DNA of 64,000 nucleotides from Candidatus Dormiibacterota bacterium (lineage in GTDB: Bacteria; Chloroflexota; Dormibacteria; Dormibacterales; Dormibacteraceae), in the NCBI GenBank assembly GCA_003139695.1, contig PLJM01000011.1, positions 229,695 to 293,694 on the forward strand, given 5' to 3'. The translations under genes were made by a program, and so were the position numbers. Below the pieces are notes generated by a model. It was not told the origin of the DNA. It did no database searches and worked only from the letters and a program-made list of their open reading frames with translations. Positions 1 through 8,126 of this stretch are shown here, in pieces (positions within the stretch are counted from its first letter, which is position 1; the number at the start of each line of letters is the position of its first letter).

Positions 1-188
1 GCCAGTGCCCGGCGCACTTCTTTGCGGTCGGACGGAGATACCGGCTGCTCGTTCTCGTAGTTGCGCTTTCGCTTTTTCGACTTGTGCTCGAGCAGGTGGC
101 TCTTCCACGAGGCAGCGCGCATCAGTTTGCCGGTCTTGGTGACCCGGATTCTCTTCGCGAACGCTTTGCGGGTTTTGATCTTAGGCAC
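1..188 (-). CDS. rpmI: 50S ribosomal protein L35 (C-terminus beyond window)
   Basis: Small basic protein of the large ribosomal subunit. The translation begins (V)[19 protein letters not shown] and continues with a lysine/arginine-rich segment ([14 protein letters not shown]), which is the L35 pattern. The GTG start at 188 lies inside the last codons of infC, so the two genes share 8 bases (GTGCCTAA). The window edge cuts the frame after about 62 codons; L35 is normally about 65 residues, so only the last few are missing. The infC-rpmI order is conserved, and rplT would be expected just outside the window. Confidence 0.93.
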   Translation of the reverse strand, partial: MPKIKTRKAFAKRIRVTKTGKLMRAASWKSHLLEHKSKKRKRNYENEQPVSPSDRKEVRRAL

Positions 189-753
189 GGGTGGCGGTCT
201 CCTTGGTGGCGGTTTGGGTTGCAGCTTGCGCCGTCGCCGGGGTGGCAGCCTGGGGAGTCGATTGGCGGCTCGGGGACAGGATCATGAAGAGGTTCTTGCC
301 CTCGAGCAGCGGTGCGCGCTCGACAACCGCGAAATGCTTCGCGTCATCAGCCACCCGATCGAGGATCCTTCTCCCGATGTCCTGGTGGACCATCTCCCGA
401 CCTCTGAACATGATCGTCACTTTCACCTTTTCGCCTGCTTCGAGGAACTGCTTCAACCCTTTGAACTTGGTCTGGAAATCGTGTTCCGCCACCTTGGGGC
501 GGAGCTTCATCTCCTTGAGCTTGGTGACGTTCTGCTTGCGCCTCTGGTCCTTCTCCTTCTTGATGGTCTCGAACTTGAAGCGTCCATAATCCATCAACCG
601 GCAGACCGGCGGCTGTGCCTGTGGCGCCACCTCGACGAGGTCGAGTCCCTTCTCGCTTGCGATGCGCAGAGCAGCGTCGAGGGAGAGCACCCCCAGCTGG
701 TTGTTCTGGTCATCGATCAGCCGCACTTCGGAGGTGCGGATCTGATCGTTGAT
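181..753 (-). CDS. infC: Translation initiation factor IF-3, predicted ATC start
   Basis: IF-3 binds the 30S subunit and rejects non-AUG starts. The protein has the IF-3 N-domain ([20 protein letters not shown]), the linker rich in Lys/Glu and the C-domain ([20 protein letters not shown]), followed by an Ala/Thr-rich tail. Homology begins at I-N-D-Q, just where an ATC codon at 753 sits 6 bases after a perfect AAGGAG (760-765). A stop codon lies 9 codons further up and there is no ATG, GTG or TTG between it and this ATC; the first conventional start (GTG at 726) would remove conserved residues. An AUU/AUC/AUA start is a known feature of infC in many bacteria and serves autoregulation. The predicted length is 190 aa. 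Confidence 0.93.
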   Translation of the reverse strand: MNDQIRTSEVRLIDDQNNQLGVLSLDAALRIASEKGLDLVEVAPQAQPPVCRLMDYGRFKFETIKKEKDQRRKQNVTKLKEMKLRPKVAEHDFQTKFKGLKQFLEAGEKVKVTIMFRGREMVHQDIGRRILDRVADDAKHFAVVERAPLLEGKNLFMILSPSRQSTPQAATPATAQAATQTATKETATRA

Positions 754-1024
754 CCTTAGCTCCTTAAACGAGATGAGACGTTACCTCGGCCAAATTCAGT
801 GTTGTCTTCGTCCTCCAAACAAAAATAAAACGGACAGCCGAGGCCATCCGCCTTTCCGTACCCATTCGAGCAGTGCTCTGTGGGTGAGGGTAGGTCCCCT
901 GCTTCAGTCTGAGGATGGTACCGGAAACGAGACCTTGATGCGCAAAACGCCTGCCTGGCGGGCTGGGTAGGGGACAGCACTCAGAGATCGACATCCAGCT
1001 CGACAGCTAGTCGCAGTCTGGCGG
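754..1024 (-). promoter_or_regulatory. thrS-infC intergenic leader region
   Basis: This 271-base gap holds no credible gene. Read on the minus strand it carries a long-range complementary pair (GTCCCCT near 975 and AGGGGAC near 896), a GAGC/GCTC hairpin near 870, the terminator-like hairpin at 821-850, and the infC ribosome binding site. In Bacillus the infC-rpmI-rplT operon is controlled by leader attenuation through L20; a similar role here is an inference from position and structure only. Confidence 0.5.
821..850 (-). terminator. Rho-independent terminator or attenuator ahead of infC
   Basis: On the minus strand CGGATGGCCTCGGCTGTCCG folds into an 8-bp stem (two G-U pairs, loop CTCG) and is followed at once by TTTTATTTTT. 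This is the only classical terminator with a U-tract that I see in the window. It lies 67 bases before the infC start, so it either ends thrS transcription or attenuates the infC operon. Confidence 0.75.
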
Positions 1025-2788
1025 CTAGCGGCGCTTCTCCGCGACCTCGTGGGCCACGCGCTGCACGAATTCGTCGAGGGCCTCGTCGGTCTGGTTGCCC
1101 CCGCGATCGCGCACATTGACGTGCTGTGCCTCCGCTTCACGGGCGCCGGCGATGGTCATGTAGGGCACCTTGCGCGCCTGCGCATCGCGGATTTTTCGCT
1201 GCATGCGCTCGGGGCGATCGTCGACCTCGACGCGCAGCTTCGCCTTGCGCAAGCGGGCCTCGATGACACGCGCGTACTCAATCTGCGCGTCGGTGATCGG
1301 AATGACAACCACCTGCACCGGGTGAAGCCAGGTGGGAAACGCGCCCACGTAGCGCTCGATGAGGTAGCTGAACAGCCGCTCCATCGAGCCGGCCGCGCCT
1401 CGATGGACCATCACCGGGCGCTGCCGAGAGCCGTCCTCGGCGACGTACTCTAGGTCGAAGCGCTCGGGCAGCTGGAAGTCGACCTGCACAGTCGAGTTGG
1501 TGAACTCCCGGCGGTGCGCATCCTTGACCTGGAAGTCGATCTTCGGCCCGTAGAAGGCCGCCTCCCCCACGCCGAGGTGATATTTCTGACCCATCGACTC
1601 GAGCGCCTCGACGAGCGCCGCCTGCGCCCGGTCCCACTGCTCCTCGGTGCCCAACCACTTGTCCTTGACGTCATCGCGCGCCGACAGGCGGTACGAAAAT
1701 TCGTCGATGCCGAGCACGTCCGAGAAGTAGAGCGCCAGGTCGATCGCGCCCTTCACCTCGCCCATGAGCTGGTCGGGGGTGCAGAAGATGTGCGCGTCGT
1801 TGAGCGCAAAGGCGCGCACGCGGTTGAGGCCGATGAGCGTGCCCGAGCGTTCGTATCGCCAGTTGTTGCCGATCTCCGCGATGCGCATCGGCAGGTCGCG
1901 ATAGCTCCGGAGCTCGGACTGGTACACGACAATGTGGTGCGGGCAGTTCACAGGCCGCAGCTCGAGCTCCTCGCCGTCCTCGAACCGCATCGGCGGGTAC
2001 ATGTTCTCGCCATAAAGCTGCAGGTGGCCGCTCTGCCGGTATAGGTCGAGCCGCGCCACGTCCGGCGTTCTGACGTGTAGGTAGCCTCGCGACAGCTCTT
2101 CGTCGACGATGAATCGCTCGAGCTCGCGCCGGATGGTCGCGCCCGCGGGCAACCACAACGGCAGGCCGGCGCCCACCCGCTCGTCGACCGTGAAGAGCTT
2201 CAGCTCCCTGCCCAGCTTCTTGTGGTCCCGCTTCTCGGCCTCCTCGAGGAACTTCATGTGCTCGTCGAGCTCTTTCTGCGACGACCACGCGGTGCCGTAG
2301 ATCCTGGTCAGCTGCGGTTGCTTCTCGTCGCCACGCCAGTAGGCGCCCGCGACGCGCAGCAGCTTGAAGGCCTTCAATTCCTTGGTCGACTTCACATGCG
2401 GGCCCCTGCAGAGATCGAGGAACTCACCGGTGCGGTAAACGCTGACCTCGTCGCCCTCGACCTTGTCGTTGATCAGCTCGATCTTGTAGTCCTGGCCACG
2501 CTTGCGAAACTCGGCCAGCGCCTGCTCGCGGGTCATCGTCTCGTGGACGAAAGGCCTGTCCTCTTGCGCGATCCGCCTCATGCGCGATTCGATTGGGGCA
2601 AGGTCGGCTTCGGTGATCGGCCGGCTGAACGCGAAGTCGTAGTAAAAGCCGTCCTCCACCGGGGGTCCGATCCCATACCTGGCGTCGGGATGGAGCTCGG
2701 TGACAGCGGCCGCCAGCAGGTGCGCGGTCGAATGCCTGAGGACGTGCACGGGATCCTCGGTCGATTCGTGGTCTCCGTATTCGCCCAT
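1025..2788 (-). CDS. thrS: Threonine-tRNA ligase without TGS domain
   Basis: Charges tRNA-Thr. The 587-aa protein begins directly in the editing domain (HSTAHLLA near residue 19, CRGPH near 128) and then has the class II core with RPVNCPHH, carrying a zinc-ligand cysteine and histidine, the motif 3 region (VHRGAAGSMERL) and the C-terminal anticodon-binding domain. The N-terminal TGS domain of the usual ~640-aa enzyme is absent, and there is no room for it because dedA starts 25 bases upstream on the other strand. A TATACT box sits 10 bases before the ATG. The motif 3 stretch differs slightly from the common HRAILGS form. Confidence 0.97.
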   Translation of the reverse strand: MGEYGDHESTEDPVHVLRHSTAHLLAAAVTELHPDARYGIGPPVEDGFYYDFAFSRPITEADLAPIESRMRRIAQEDRPFVHETMTREQALAEFRKRGQDYKIELINDKVEGDEVSVYRTGEFLDLCRGPHVKSTKELKAFKLLRVAGAYWRGDEKQPQLTRIYGTAWSSQKELDEHMKFLEEAEKRDHKKLGRELKLFTVDERVGAGLPLWLPAGATIRRELERFIVDEELSRGYLHVRTPDVARLDLYRQSGHLQLYGENMYPPMRFEDGEELELRPVNCPHHIVVYQSELRSYRDLPMRIAEIGNNWRYERSGTLIGLNRVRAFALNDAHIFCTPDQLMGEVKGAIDLALYFSDVLGIDEFSYRLSARDDVKDKWLGTEEQWDRAQAALVEALESMGQKYHLGVGEAAFYGPKIDFQVKDAHRREFTNSTVQVDFQLPERFDLEYVAEDGSRQRPVMVHRGAAGSMERLFSYLIERYVGAFPTWLHPVQVVVIPITDAQIEYARVIEARLRKAKLRVEVDDRPERMQRKIRDAQARKVPYMTIAGAREAEAQHVNVRDRGGNQTDEALDEFVQRVAHEVAEKRR

Positions 2789-2794
2789 GCGGTC

Positions 2795-2809
2795 GTCCAG
2801 TATATGGAC
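2795..2809. promoter_or_regulatory. Palindrome and overlapping divergent -10 boxes between thrS and dedA
   Basis: GTCCA-GTATA-TGGAC is a perfect 5-bp inverted repeat around an AT-rich centre. On the minus strand it contains TATACT 10 bases before the thrS ATG; on the plus strand it contains TATATG 7 bases before the dedA ATG. Both genes would be leaderless from these boxes. The symmetry would also suit an operator site. No clear -35 box is seen. Confidence 0.5.
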
Positions 2810-2813
2810 GCCT

Positions 2814-3401
2814 ATGGACCCAGCTTCAATCGTCGACGCTCTCGGCTATCCCGCCGCCGGGCTTGGGATCCTCATCGAGAGCGCAGGCGTGCCATTTCCG
2901 GGCGAAACGCTGCTGCTCGCAGCGGCTGCCTGGGCCGCGGCGCGCCACCACAGCATCGTGCTCGTCATCTTGTTCGGCTTCCTCGGCGCCACCGTGGGCG
3001 CGAACATCGGCTATTACCTCGGCCATCGGGGCGGCCGGCCTTTCGTGGAGCGCTTCGGCAGCTTCTTTCGCATCCGACCCGACCACATCGCGCGATCGGA
3101 GCTTTTCTTCGCCAGGCATGGCGACAAGGCCATCCTCGCCAGCCGTTTCATCCTCGGGCTGCGCACGTGGGGATCCATGCTCGCCGGCATGTCGAGGATG
3201 CCGTTCTGGCGCTTCCAGCTGTTCAGCGCGTTGGGTGCCCTGGGGTGGGCGACCGCGATCGGGCTCGCCGGCTACCTTCTCGGCAACAACCTGGCGCTCA
3301 TCGGCGCGATCGTGCGAGCACTCGGATTTGGCGGCCTGGTGCTGGTCGTTCTTATTGCGATAACGCTCGTGGTGATGAGGGACCGCGCCGCCCGGCGATG
3401 A
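2814..3401 (+). CDS. DedA/SNARE-associated family membrane protein
   Basis: A 195-aa multi-spanning membrane protein. It shows the DedA (VTT) pattern: ESAGVPFPGETLLLAAAA near residue 22, GATVGANIGYYLGHRGG near 57, a reentrant-type segment with FARHGDKAILASRFILGLR near 100, then GSMLAGMSRM and two further hydrophobic helices. DedA proteins support membrane lipid scrambling/flippase activity and proton-motive-force-dependent functions; the substrate here is unknown. The ATG at 2814 is the first in-frame start after the divergent promoter. Its 3' end overlaps the convergent MFS gene by 50 bases. Confidence 0.88.
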   Translation: MDPASIVDALGYPAAGLGILIESAGVPFPGETLLLAAAAWAAARHHSIVLVILFGFLGATVGANIGYYLGHRGGRPFVERFGSFFRIRPDHIARSELFFARHGDKAILASRFILGLRTWGSMLAGMSRMPFWRFQLFSALGALGWATAIGLAGYLLGNNLALIGAIVRALGFGGLVLVVLIAITLVVMRDRAARR

Positions 3402-4689
3402 GGACTGCCACGCCGCCGCTGATGAGCAGCCCGCCGAGGCCGCCGATGACGTGCGCGGTGCCGATCGTGTCAGAGAGCGCCGCCGCCGCCAGCACCGGGA
3501 GAGCCGTCACTCCATTTATGACCATATAGAGGAGGGCGAAGATCCGCCCGCGGATCTCGTCGCTCGTGGTCTCCATCAAGTAGGTGATCGCGGGGATCAT
3601 GATCGCCCCGAACTCGATCCCGAGGATGAGGCTGAAAACGGCCCCGGTGATCCGGGCGTTGGCACGGAGGTCGGGCAGCTGGTTCATCGCCTGCGGCACC
3701 GCCGCCAGCGCCAGCATGGTGATCCCGTTTGCGATCAAAGAGCCGATGAGCAGCCGCGACCTGTCGACATTGCGGACGAACTGCCCGAGCAGAACGGCGC
3801 TCAAGATCGCTCCACCCGTGGCCGGCCCGAGGATCACGTAGCTGTCTTGGGGCGCGATTCCAATCACGTTGCTGACGTATGCAGGCGCAAGGGCGAAGAG
3901 CATGAACAGGACCAGCACTGCGACGCTCACCTGGCCGAAGGCCAGCATCAGCCCGCGTGACGCGCGAAGGGCGTCGATGCCCTCTTTCAAATCGAGGAGC
4001 ATTCGATGGAAGCGATTTCGGCCTGCGGCGACCGGCGGTTCGGTGGTTCGTTCGATGCCCGGTATGTCCGACGCGAAGATGAACGTGGCTCCAACGACGA
4101 GGAGGGCCGCGGCCAGCCAGTAGGGCGCATACAGGTCTATGCGCGAGACGATTGGGGCGAGCGCTCCGCCCACCACAAGCGTCAACACCATCGTCAACAG
4201 CGCCATCGAGTTGGCGGTGATGAGTGCTGAGCGCGGCAGGATCGTCGGAATCACAGCTGCCTCCGCCGGCCCGAAGAGCTGGCCCACCGCGGAGAAGATG
4301 AACGTGATGACCAGAAGGTGCACGAAGTCGCCGCGCAGCTGGGGCACCAGCGCCGCCAGAGGTATCAGCGCAACGGCCGCGGCGCGGCCGAGGTTGCACC
4401 AAAGCATGATCTGCTTGCGATCGAGGCGGTCCGCGATCACGCCGGCTGGTGGAGCGAACAACACCGCCGGCACTGTATACGTGAGAAGCGTGACCGCCAC
4501 CGGAGTGCTGCCCCCTGAGATCTCGTACGCGAGGATGATCAGCGAGAACAGAAGGAACTTGTCAGCCAGCTGGGCCGCAAGCTGCGCAAACCAGATGTTC
4601 CTGAACGTGGTGTTGCGCAGAACGACTCGAAAGCCACCAGGGCTCTCGACATCGAACTTGAACGGATCGGCCTTGAAAGGATCGGCCAT
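3352..4689 (-). CDS. MFS transporter (MFS_3/enterobactin-exporter-like)
   Basis: A 445-aa protein with about 12 hydrophobic segments. The MFS loop 2-3 signature appears as GVIADRLDRKQIMLW near residue 83 and a related one late (SDEIRGRIFALLY near 375). The family exports drugs, siderophores or other small molecules; the substrate cannot be told. The N-terminus has a duplicated pentapeptide (ADPFKADPFK) from a 15-base tandem repeat (about 4657-4686). A TAGTAT box lies 11 bases before the ATG, suggesting its own leaderless promoter although rsmA is upstream on the same strand. Confidence 0.9.
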   Translation of the reverse strand: MADPFKADPFKFDVESPGGFRVVLRNTTFRNIWFAQLAAQLADKFLLFSLIILAYEISGGSTPVAVTLLTYTVPAVLFAPPAGVIADRLDRKQIMLWCNLGRAAAVALIPLAALVPQLRGDFVHLLVITFIFSAVGQLFGPAEAAVIPTILPRSALITANSMALLTMVLTLVVGGALAPIVSRIDLYAPYWLAAALLVVGATFIFASDIPGIERTTEPPVAAGRNRFHRMLLDLKEGIDALRASRGLMLAFGQVSVAVLVLFMLFALAPAYVSNVIGIAPQDSYVILGPATGGAILSAVLLGQFVRNVDRSRLLIGSLIANGITMLALAAVPQAMNQLPDLRANARITGAVFSLILGIEFGAIMIPAITYLMETTSDEIRGRIFALLYMVINGVTALPVLAAAALSDTIGTAHVIGGLGGLLISGGVAVLIAGRRGPSSPRALSQ

Positions 4690-4700
4690 CGCGGGTCTGG

Positions 4701-4706
4701 ATACTA
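4701..4706 (-). promoter_or_regulatory. Candidate -10 box for the MFS gene
   Basis: On the minus strand TAGTAT lies 11 bases before the ATG at 4689, directly after the GC-rich hairpin at 4707-4729. The spacing matches other -10 boxes in this window, which implies a transcript with almost no leader. Confidence 0.4.
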
Positions 4707-4754
4707 GCGCCGGGCGACAAGCCCGGCGCGTTCTACTCCCCGCCTGAGGGGAGT
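4707..4754. repeat. Two adjacent GC-rich hairpins at the end of rsmA
   Basis: GCGCCGGGC-GACAA-GCCCGGCGC (4707-4729) is a perfect 9-bp stem and ACTCCCC-GCCTGA-GGGGAGT (4735-4754) a perfect 7-bp stem. The second contains the rsmA stop codon and encodes its last residues (PSGGE). Neither has a T-tract. They may work as rho-independent-like stops or RNA stabilisers, or belong to the palindromes also seen at the 3' ends of dinG and rluB. Confidence 0.6.
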
Positions 4755-5614
4755 CCGGGGACGCCTTCGGCGTGGCCGGGTGAGGTTTTGCCGAATCGGA
4801 GGTACAGCGCTTCCCATTCCGAAAGGCTCAGGGTTTGTGCGCGCCGTTCAGGGTCGATGCCGGCGTCGCGCAACCTCGAACCTGCCTCTTCGCTGCCGAT
4901 CCCTGCGATCCGGCCTAGAGCTCCGCCCAGCTGCTTCCGCCTGAACTGGAATACCGCCTCGACCAGCCTGAAGAAGGCATCCATGTCGGGAACATTGACG
5001 GCCGGCTTGTCCCGCACCTCGAGCAGCACAAGGGCCGAATCGACTCGGGGCTCGGGGGTGAAGGCCGCGGCTGGAATCGTCATTCCAAGTCGGGCCTCCG
5101 CAAAGACCTGCACCGCAACAGTGGCAAGGCTGGCGCCGGTGGTCGCGGTCCAACGCTCGGCGACCTCCTTCTGCACGACGAGTGACATGCGCCGCGGACG
5201 TGGTGGTTGATCCAGGAGCTTGCGGATCAGGGCGCCGGTGAGGTTGTAGGGGATGTTCCCAACCACCACCTCTCCCCCATCCGGATAGCGCTGGACCAGA
5301 TCGAGCTTGAGGATGTCTGCCTCGACAACCTCCACCCCGGCGCGACCGCCGACCACCTCACGCAGCGCCGGGATCAACGTGCGATCGAGCTCGACGGCGG
5401 TCACACGACGGTGGCGATCAGCCAGCGCAATCGTCAACGTGCCGACCCCCGCCCCAACCTCGACCACCTCGTCCGATTGGTCGCCCGCACCCGCCGCCAC
5501 CTGGTCGCGCAAGTTGGGGTCGATCAGGAAGTTCTGTCCCAGCCGGTGCTTCAGGTTGATGCGATGCCGTCGCAGCAACCGTGACAGCTGGTCGGGATCG
5601 GCCGGGTCGATCAC
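4733..5614 (-). CDS. rsmA: 16S rRNA (adenine1518/1519-N6)-dimethyltransferase
   Basis: KsgA family enzyme that dimethylates two adjacent adenines near the 3' end of 16S rRNA late in 30S assembly. The 293-aa protein has LKHRLGQNFLIDP near residue 22, the SAM-binding motif (EVGAGVGTLTIALA near 52), DILKLDL, the catalytic NIPYN near 120 and the C-terminal helical domain (FQFRRKQLGGAL). The GTG start shares 4 bases (GTGA) with the tatD stop. The last ~15 residues (GHAEGVPGLPSGGE) are a low-complexity tail encoded by inverted repeats and are unlikely to be part of the fold. Confidence 0.96.
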   Translation of the reverse strand: MIDPADPDQLSRLLRRHRINLKHRLGQNFLIDPNLRDQVAAGAGDQSDEVVEVGAGVGTLTIALADRHRRVTAVELDRTLIPALREVVGGRAGVEVVEADILKLDLVQRYPDGGEVVVGNIPYNLTGALIRKLLDQPPRPRRMSLVVQKEVAERWTATTGASLATVAVQVFAEARLGMTIPAAAFTPEPRVDSALVLLEVRDKPAVNVPDMDAFFRLVEAVFQFRRKQLGGALGRIAGIGSEEAGSRLRDAGIDPERRAQTLSLSEWEALYLRFGKTSPGHAEGVPGLPSGGE

Positions 5615-6360
5615 GTCATTTTGGTGAACAGGCGCAGCGCGTTATCGCACTCCAGCTTCGCCAGCTCCGACAGTCCGGTGCCGCGAAGGTCTGCCACCAG
5701 CTCCGCAGTATCGATCAGGTACGCGGGGCGGTTCGGCACCCCCATCCTTTTGTGTGCGTTGCCGTACGGCGAATCGGTCTCGAGCAGAAGGCGATCGCCA
5801 GGGCATTGCTTAACCACGTCGCGCAGAGACTGGCGGCTTGGACGCGTGACCAATCCCGCAAACCCCAGACTGAACCCGAGATCGAGAAATCGCTCCGCCC
5901 ACTCCCATTCCAGCGCGAAGTAGTGCATGACGCCACGTAGCCCGGGATGGGCATCGATGACCTCCAGGATCTCGGTGGCCGCGCCCCGATTGTGGATCGA
6001 AACGGGGAGATCGCGCGCGACGGCGAGCTCGCAGAGCGCGTGCAAGCGAGATACCTGAACGTGGCGTGGCGGAGCGCCTGCCTCCTCGAAATCGAGACCG
6101 ATCTCGCCGATGACGACCACCCTCGGATCGCGGGCCAGGTCGTTTAGGACATCAATCTCGGGTGGCGATGCCTCCGTCGGGTGATGACCAACACCCGCCC
6201 ACACCTCGGTGTGACCTCGCGCCAGCGCCATCGCCGTCCGGCTGCGGGCGGCGTCCACGCCCATCGTCACCATGCGCGTAACGCCCGCATCCACCGCGGC
6301 GCTCACCACCGCCGATGCATCACCCAGCTCCTCGAGGTGGAGGTGGGTGTCTACGAAGAT
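5611..6360 (-). CDS. tatD: TatD family metal-dependent hydrolase, predicted ATC start
   Basis: TatD-type 3'-5' exonuclease/DNase fold. The reading frame contains the metal site (I)[13 protein letters not shown] at its very start, then [24 protein letters not shown] and [10 protein letters not shown]. Family members begin M-(L/F)-V/I-D-T-H, so the conserved start coincides with ATC at 6360. An AGGAGG (6368-6373) lies 7 bases upstream. A stop codon lies four codons upstream with no ATG, GTG, TTG or CTG in between. The first conventional start (GTG at 6309) would delete the essential HxH. Length from ATC is 249 aa, normal for the family. It overlaps the metG end by 10 bases. Confidence 0.9.
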   Translation of the reverse strand: MFVDTHLHLEELGDASAVVSAAVDAGVTRMVTMGVDAARSRTAMALARGHTEVWAGVGHHPTEASPPEIDVLNDLARDPRVVVIGEIGLDFEEAGAPPRHVQVSRLHALCELAVARDLPVSIHNRGAATEILEVIDAHPGLRGVMHYFALEWEWAERFLDLGFSLGFAGLVTRPSRQSLRDVVKQCPGDRLLLETDSPYGNAHKRMGVPNRPAYLIDTAELVADLRGTGLSELAKLECDNALRLFTKMT

Positions 6361-8126
6361 GCCAGCGCCTCCTCATCTTCGTTGGGGACGTCGTCGAGGC
6401 GTTTGAAGAGAGCCTGCGGCGGCGGCAATGGGCGGCCTGGCTCGAGCTTCGACGGCAACCACCGGTTCTCAACTGGATAATCCCCTGTCAGCACTTGGTG
6501 GGCCGTTCCGTCTATGTCAGTAAACTCGCGCACCACCGGCTGCGGTGCGATGACATCGGTGTAGCCGAGCATCTCGTGCAGCCGCTGCGATGAGAACGGC
6601 AGGAACGGCGTCAGCATCGTCTTCAGGTTGTCGACGCAGCGGAGCGCGACGTAGAGAACGGTCCCAGCCCGGGCGCGATCGGTCTTGATGGTGTGCCAGG
6701 GCTGTTCCGTGCTCAGGTACGCATTCGCTCTCGCAGCCATCGTCATGGCGTACCTGAGAGCCACCTGGAAACGAGCCTGACTAAGTAGATGACCGACGTG
6801 CTCTATTGCATCTTCTGTTTCGCCAAGTCGAAATTGATCGTCGCCGGTCAGGGGCCCGGGCTTAGGAACAGCTCCGAAGTTTCGGTGTGCGTTGACCAGA
6901 GTTCTGTGCACCAGATTGCCCCACGTTGCAACAAGTTCGTCGTTATTGCGCCTAACAAACTCTGGCCATGTGAAGTCGGTGTCTTGGCTCTCCGGGCCAG
7001 CAATGATCAGGTAGTAGCGAAGCGCGTCCGGGTCGTAGCGTTCTAAGAAATCGCGGACGTAGATGACGCGGCCACGACTTGTCGACAGCTTCTTGCCCGC
7101 GGTATTCAGGTATTCGCTCGCAACTATGTAATCCGGTCGGTGCAAGGGCTTCTCCTTGGCGCTGGCTCCCATCAAGATCGCCGGCCACATCACGCTGTGA
7201 AACGTGATGTTGTCCTTGCCCATCACGTAGTAGTGGATAGTGTCGGGAGTCTCGGGAGCCTCCCACCAAGCTTTCCAAGAATCCGGATCGCCGCGTTGAG
7301 CGGCCCATTCGATCGACGCAGAAAGGTAGCCGATCACGGCATCGAACCAGACGTAAATCCTCTTGTGCGGGTTCTCCGCCCAACCGGGTAGCGGGACCGG
7401 TACTCCCCAATCGAGGTCACGCGTAATTGCTCGAGGCTTGAGATTCGCGACGTACTCCAGCGAATATCGGACAACGTTTGGTCGCCAGCTTTCTTCGTGC
7501 TTATGGATCCATGCAGTTAGATCGTCGCGGAAGGCAGGCAGGTTGAAAAAGAAATGCTCCGTATCCTTGAACTCGACTGGTGCATCACTGCCGCGCTGAT
7601 GCGGATTGATCAGGTCGATTGGGTCCAGTTGGTTGCCGCAGTTGTCGCACTGGTCGCCTCGGGCATCTGGGAAGCCGCAGATTGGACATTTCCCTTCGAT
7701 GTAGCGGTCAGGGAGTGTGCGCCCGCTGACCGGGTCGAACGCGCCCATCTGAGTCTTCTTGACCAGGTAGCCATTCTCGTGAAGCTTGAGAAACACGTCC
7801 TGGGTGACCTTGTAATGGTTGGCTGTCGTCGTTCGCGTGAAGATGTCGTATGTCATCCCTAGACGGCGGAGGTCCTCAACGATTAGTGCGTTGTTGTGGT
7901 CGACGAACTCCCTCGGGGGAATGCCCTTCTTGTCGGCCTCATAGGTGATCGGCGTGCCGTGCTCGTCGGTACCGCTGGCCATGAGCACGCGCGAACCACG
8001 CATGCGCTCGAAACGCGCCAGCACGTCGGCGGGCACGGCGAAGCCTGCCACGTGGCCGATGTGACGAGGGCCGTTGGCGTAAGGCCACGCCGGCGCAACG
8101 AGAACTGTTCTCTGTTTAGGCTCCAC
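6351..8126 (-). CDS. metG: Methionine-tRNA ligase
   Basis: Class Ia synthetase of 591 aa. It has HIGH within PRHIGHVAG near residue 22, a zinc knuckle with CPIC and CDNC near 145-160, [12 protein letters not shown], and a KMSKS-type loop as KKLSTSRG near 345. There is no C-terminal EMAPII-like tRNA-binding domain. The GTG start at 8126 overlaps the rsmI end by 11 bases. The gene is visibly less GC-rich than its neighbours (for example 6800-7800) and uses more A/T-ending codons, which may reflect transfer or different selection. Confidence 0.97.
   Translation of the reverse strand: MEPKQRTVLVAPAWPYANGPRHIGHVAGFAVPADVLARFERMRGSRVLMASGTDEHGTPITYEADKKGIPPREFVDHNNALIVEDLRRLGMTYDIFTRTTTANHYKVTQDVFLKLHENGYLVKKTQMGAFDPVSGRTLPDRYIEGKCPICGFPDARGDQCDNCGNQLDPIDLINPHQRGSDAPVEFKDTEHFFFNLPAFRDDLTAWIHKHEESWRPNVVRYSLEYVANLKPRAITRDLDWGVPVPLPGWAENPHKRIYVWFDAVIGYLSASIEWAAQRGDPDSWKAWWEAPETPDTIHYYVMGKDNITFHSVMWPAILMGASAKEKPLHRPDYIVASEYLNTAGKKLSTSRGRVIYVRDFLERYDPDALRYYLIIAGPESQDTDFTWPEFVRRNNDELVATWGNLVHRTLVNAHRNFGAVPKPGPLTGDDQFRLGETEDAIEHVGHLLSQARFQVALRYAMTMAARANAYLSTEQPWHTIKTDRARAGTVLYVALRCVDNLKTMLTPFLPFSSQRLHEMLGYTDVIAPQPVVREFTDIDGTAHQVLTGDYPVENRWLPSKLEPGRPLPPPQALFKRLDDVPNEDEEALASS

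Noticed and set aside
2222-3529. A 435-codon plus-strand frame across the thrS 5' half and dedA
   Set aside because: It runs antisense to thrS and out of frame through dedA, and its translation lacks membrane helices or any motif.
3470-4402. A second minus-strand frame inside the MFS gene (310 codons)
   Set aside because: It is the +1 shadow of the transporter, with an Arg/Ala/Pro-rich translation and no membrane helices.
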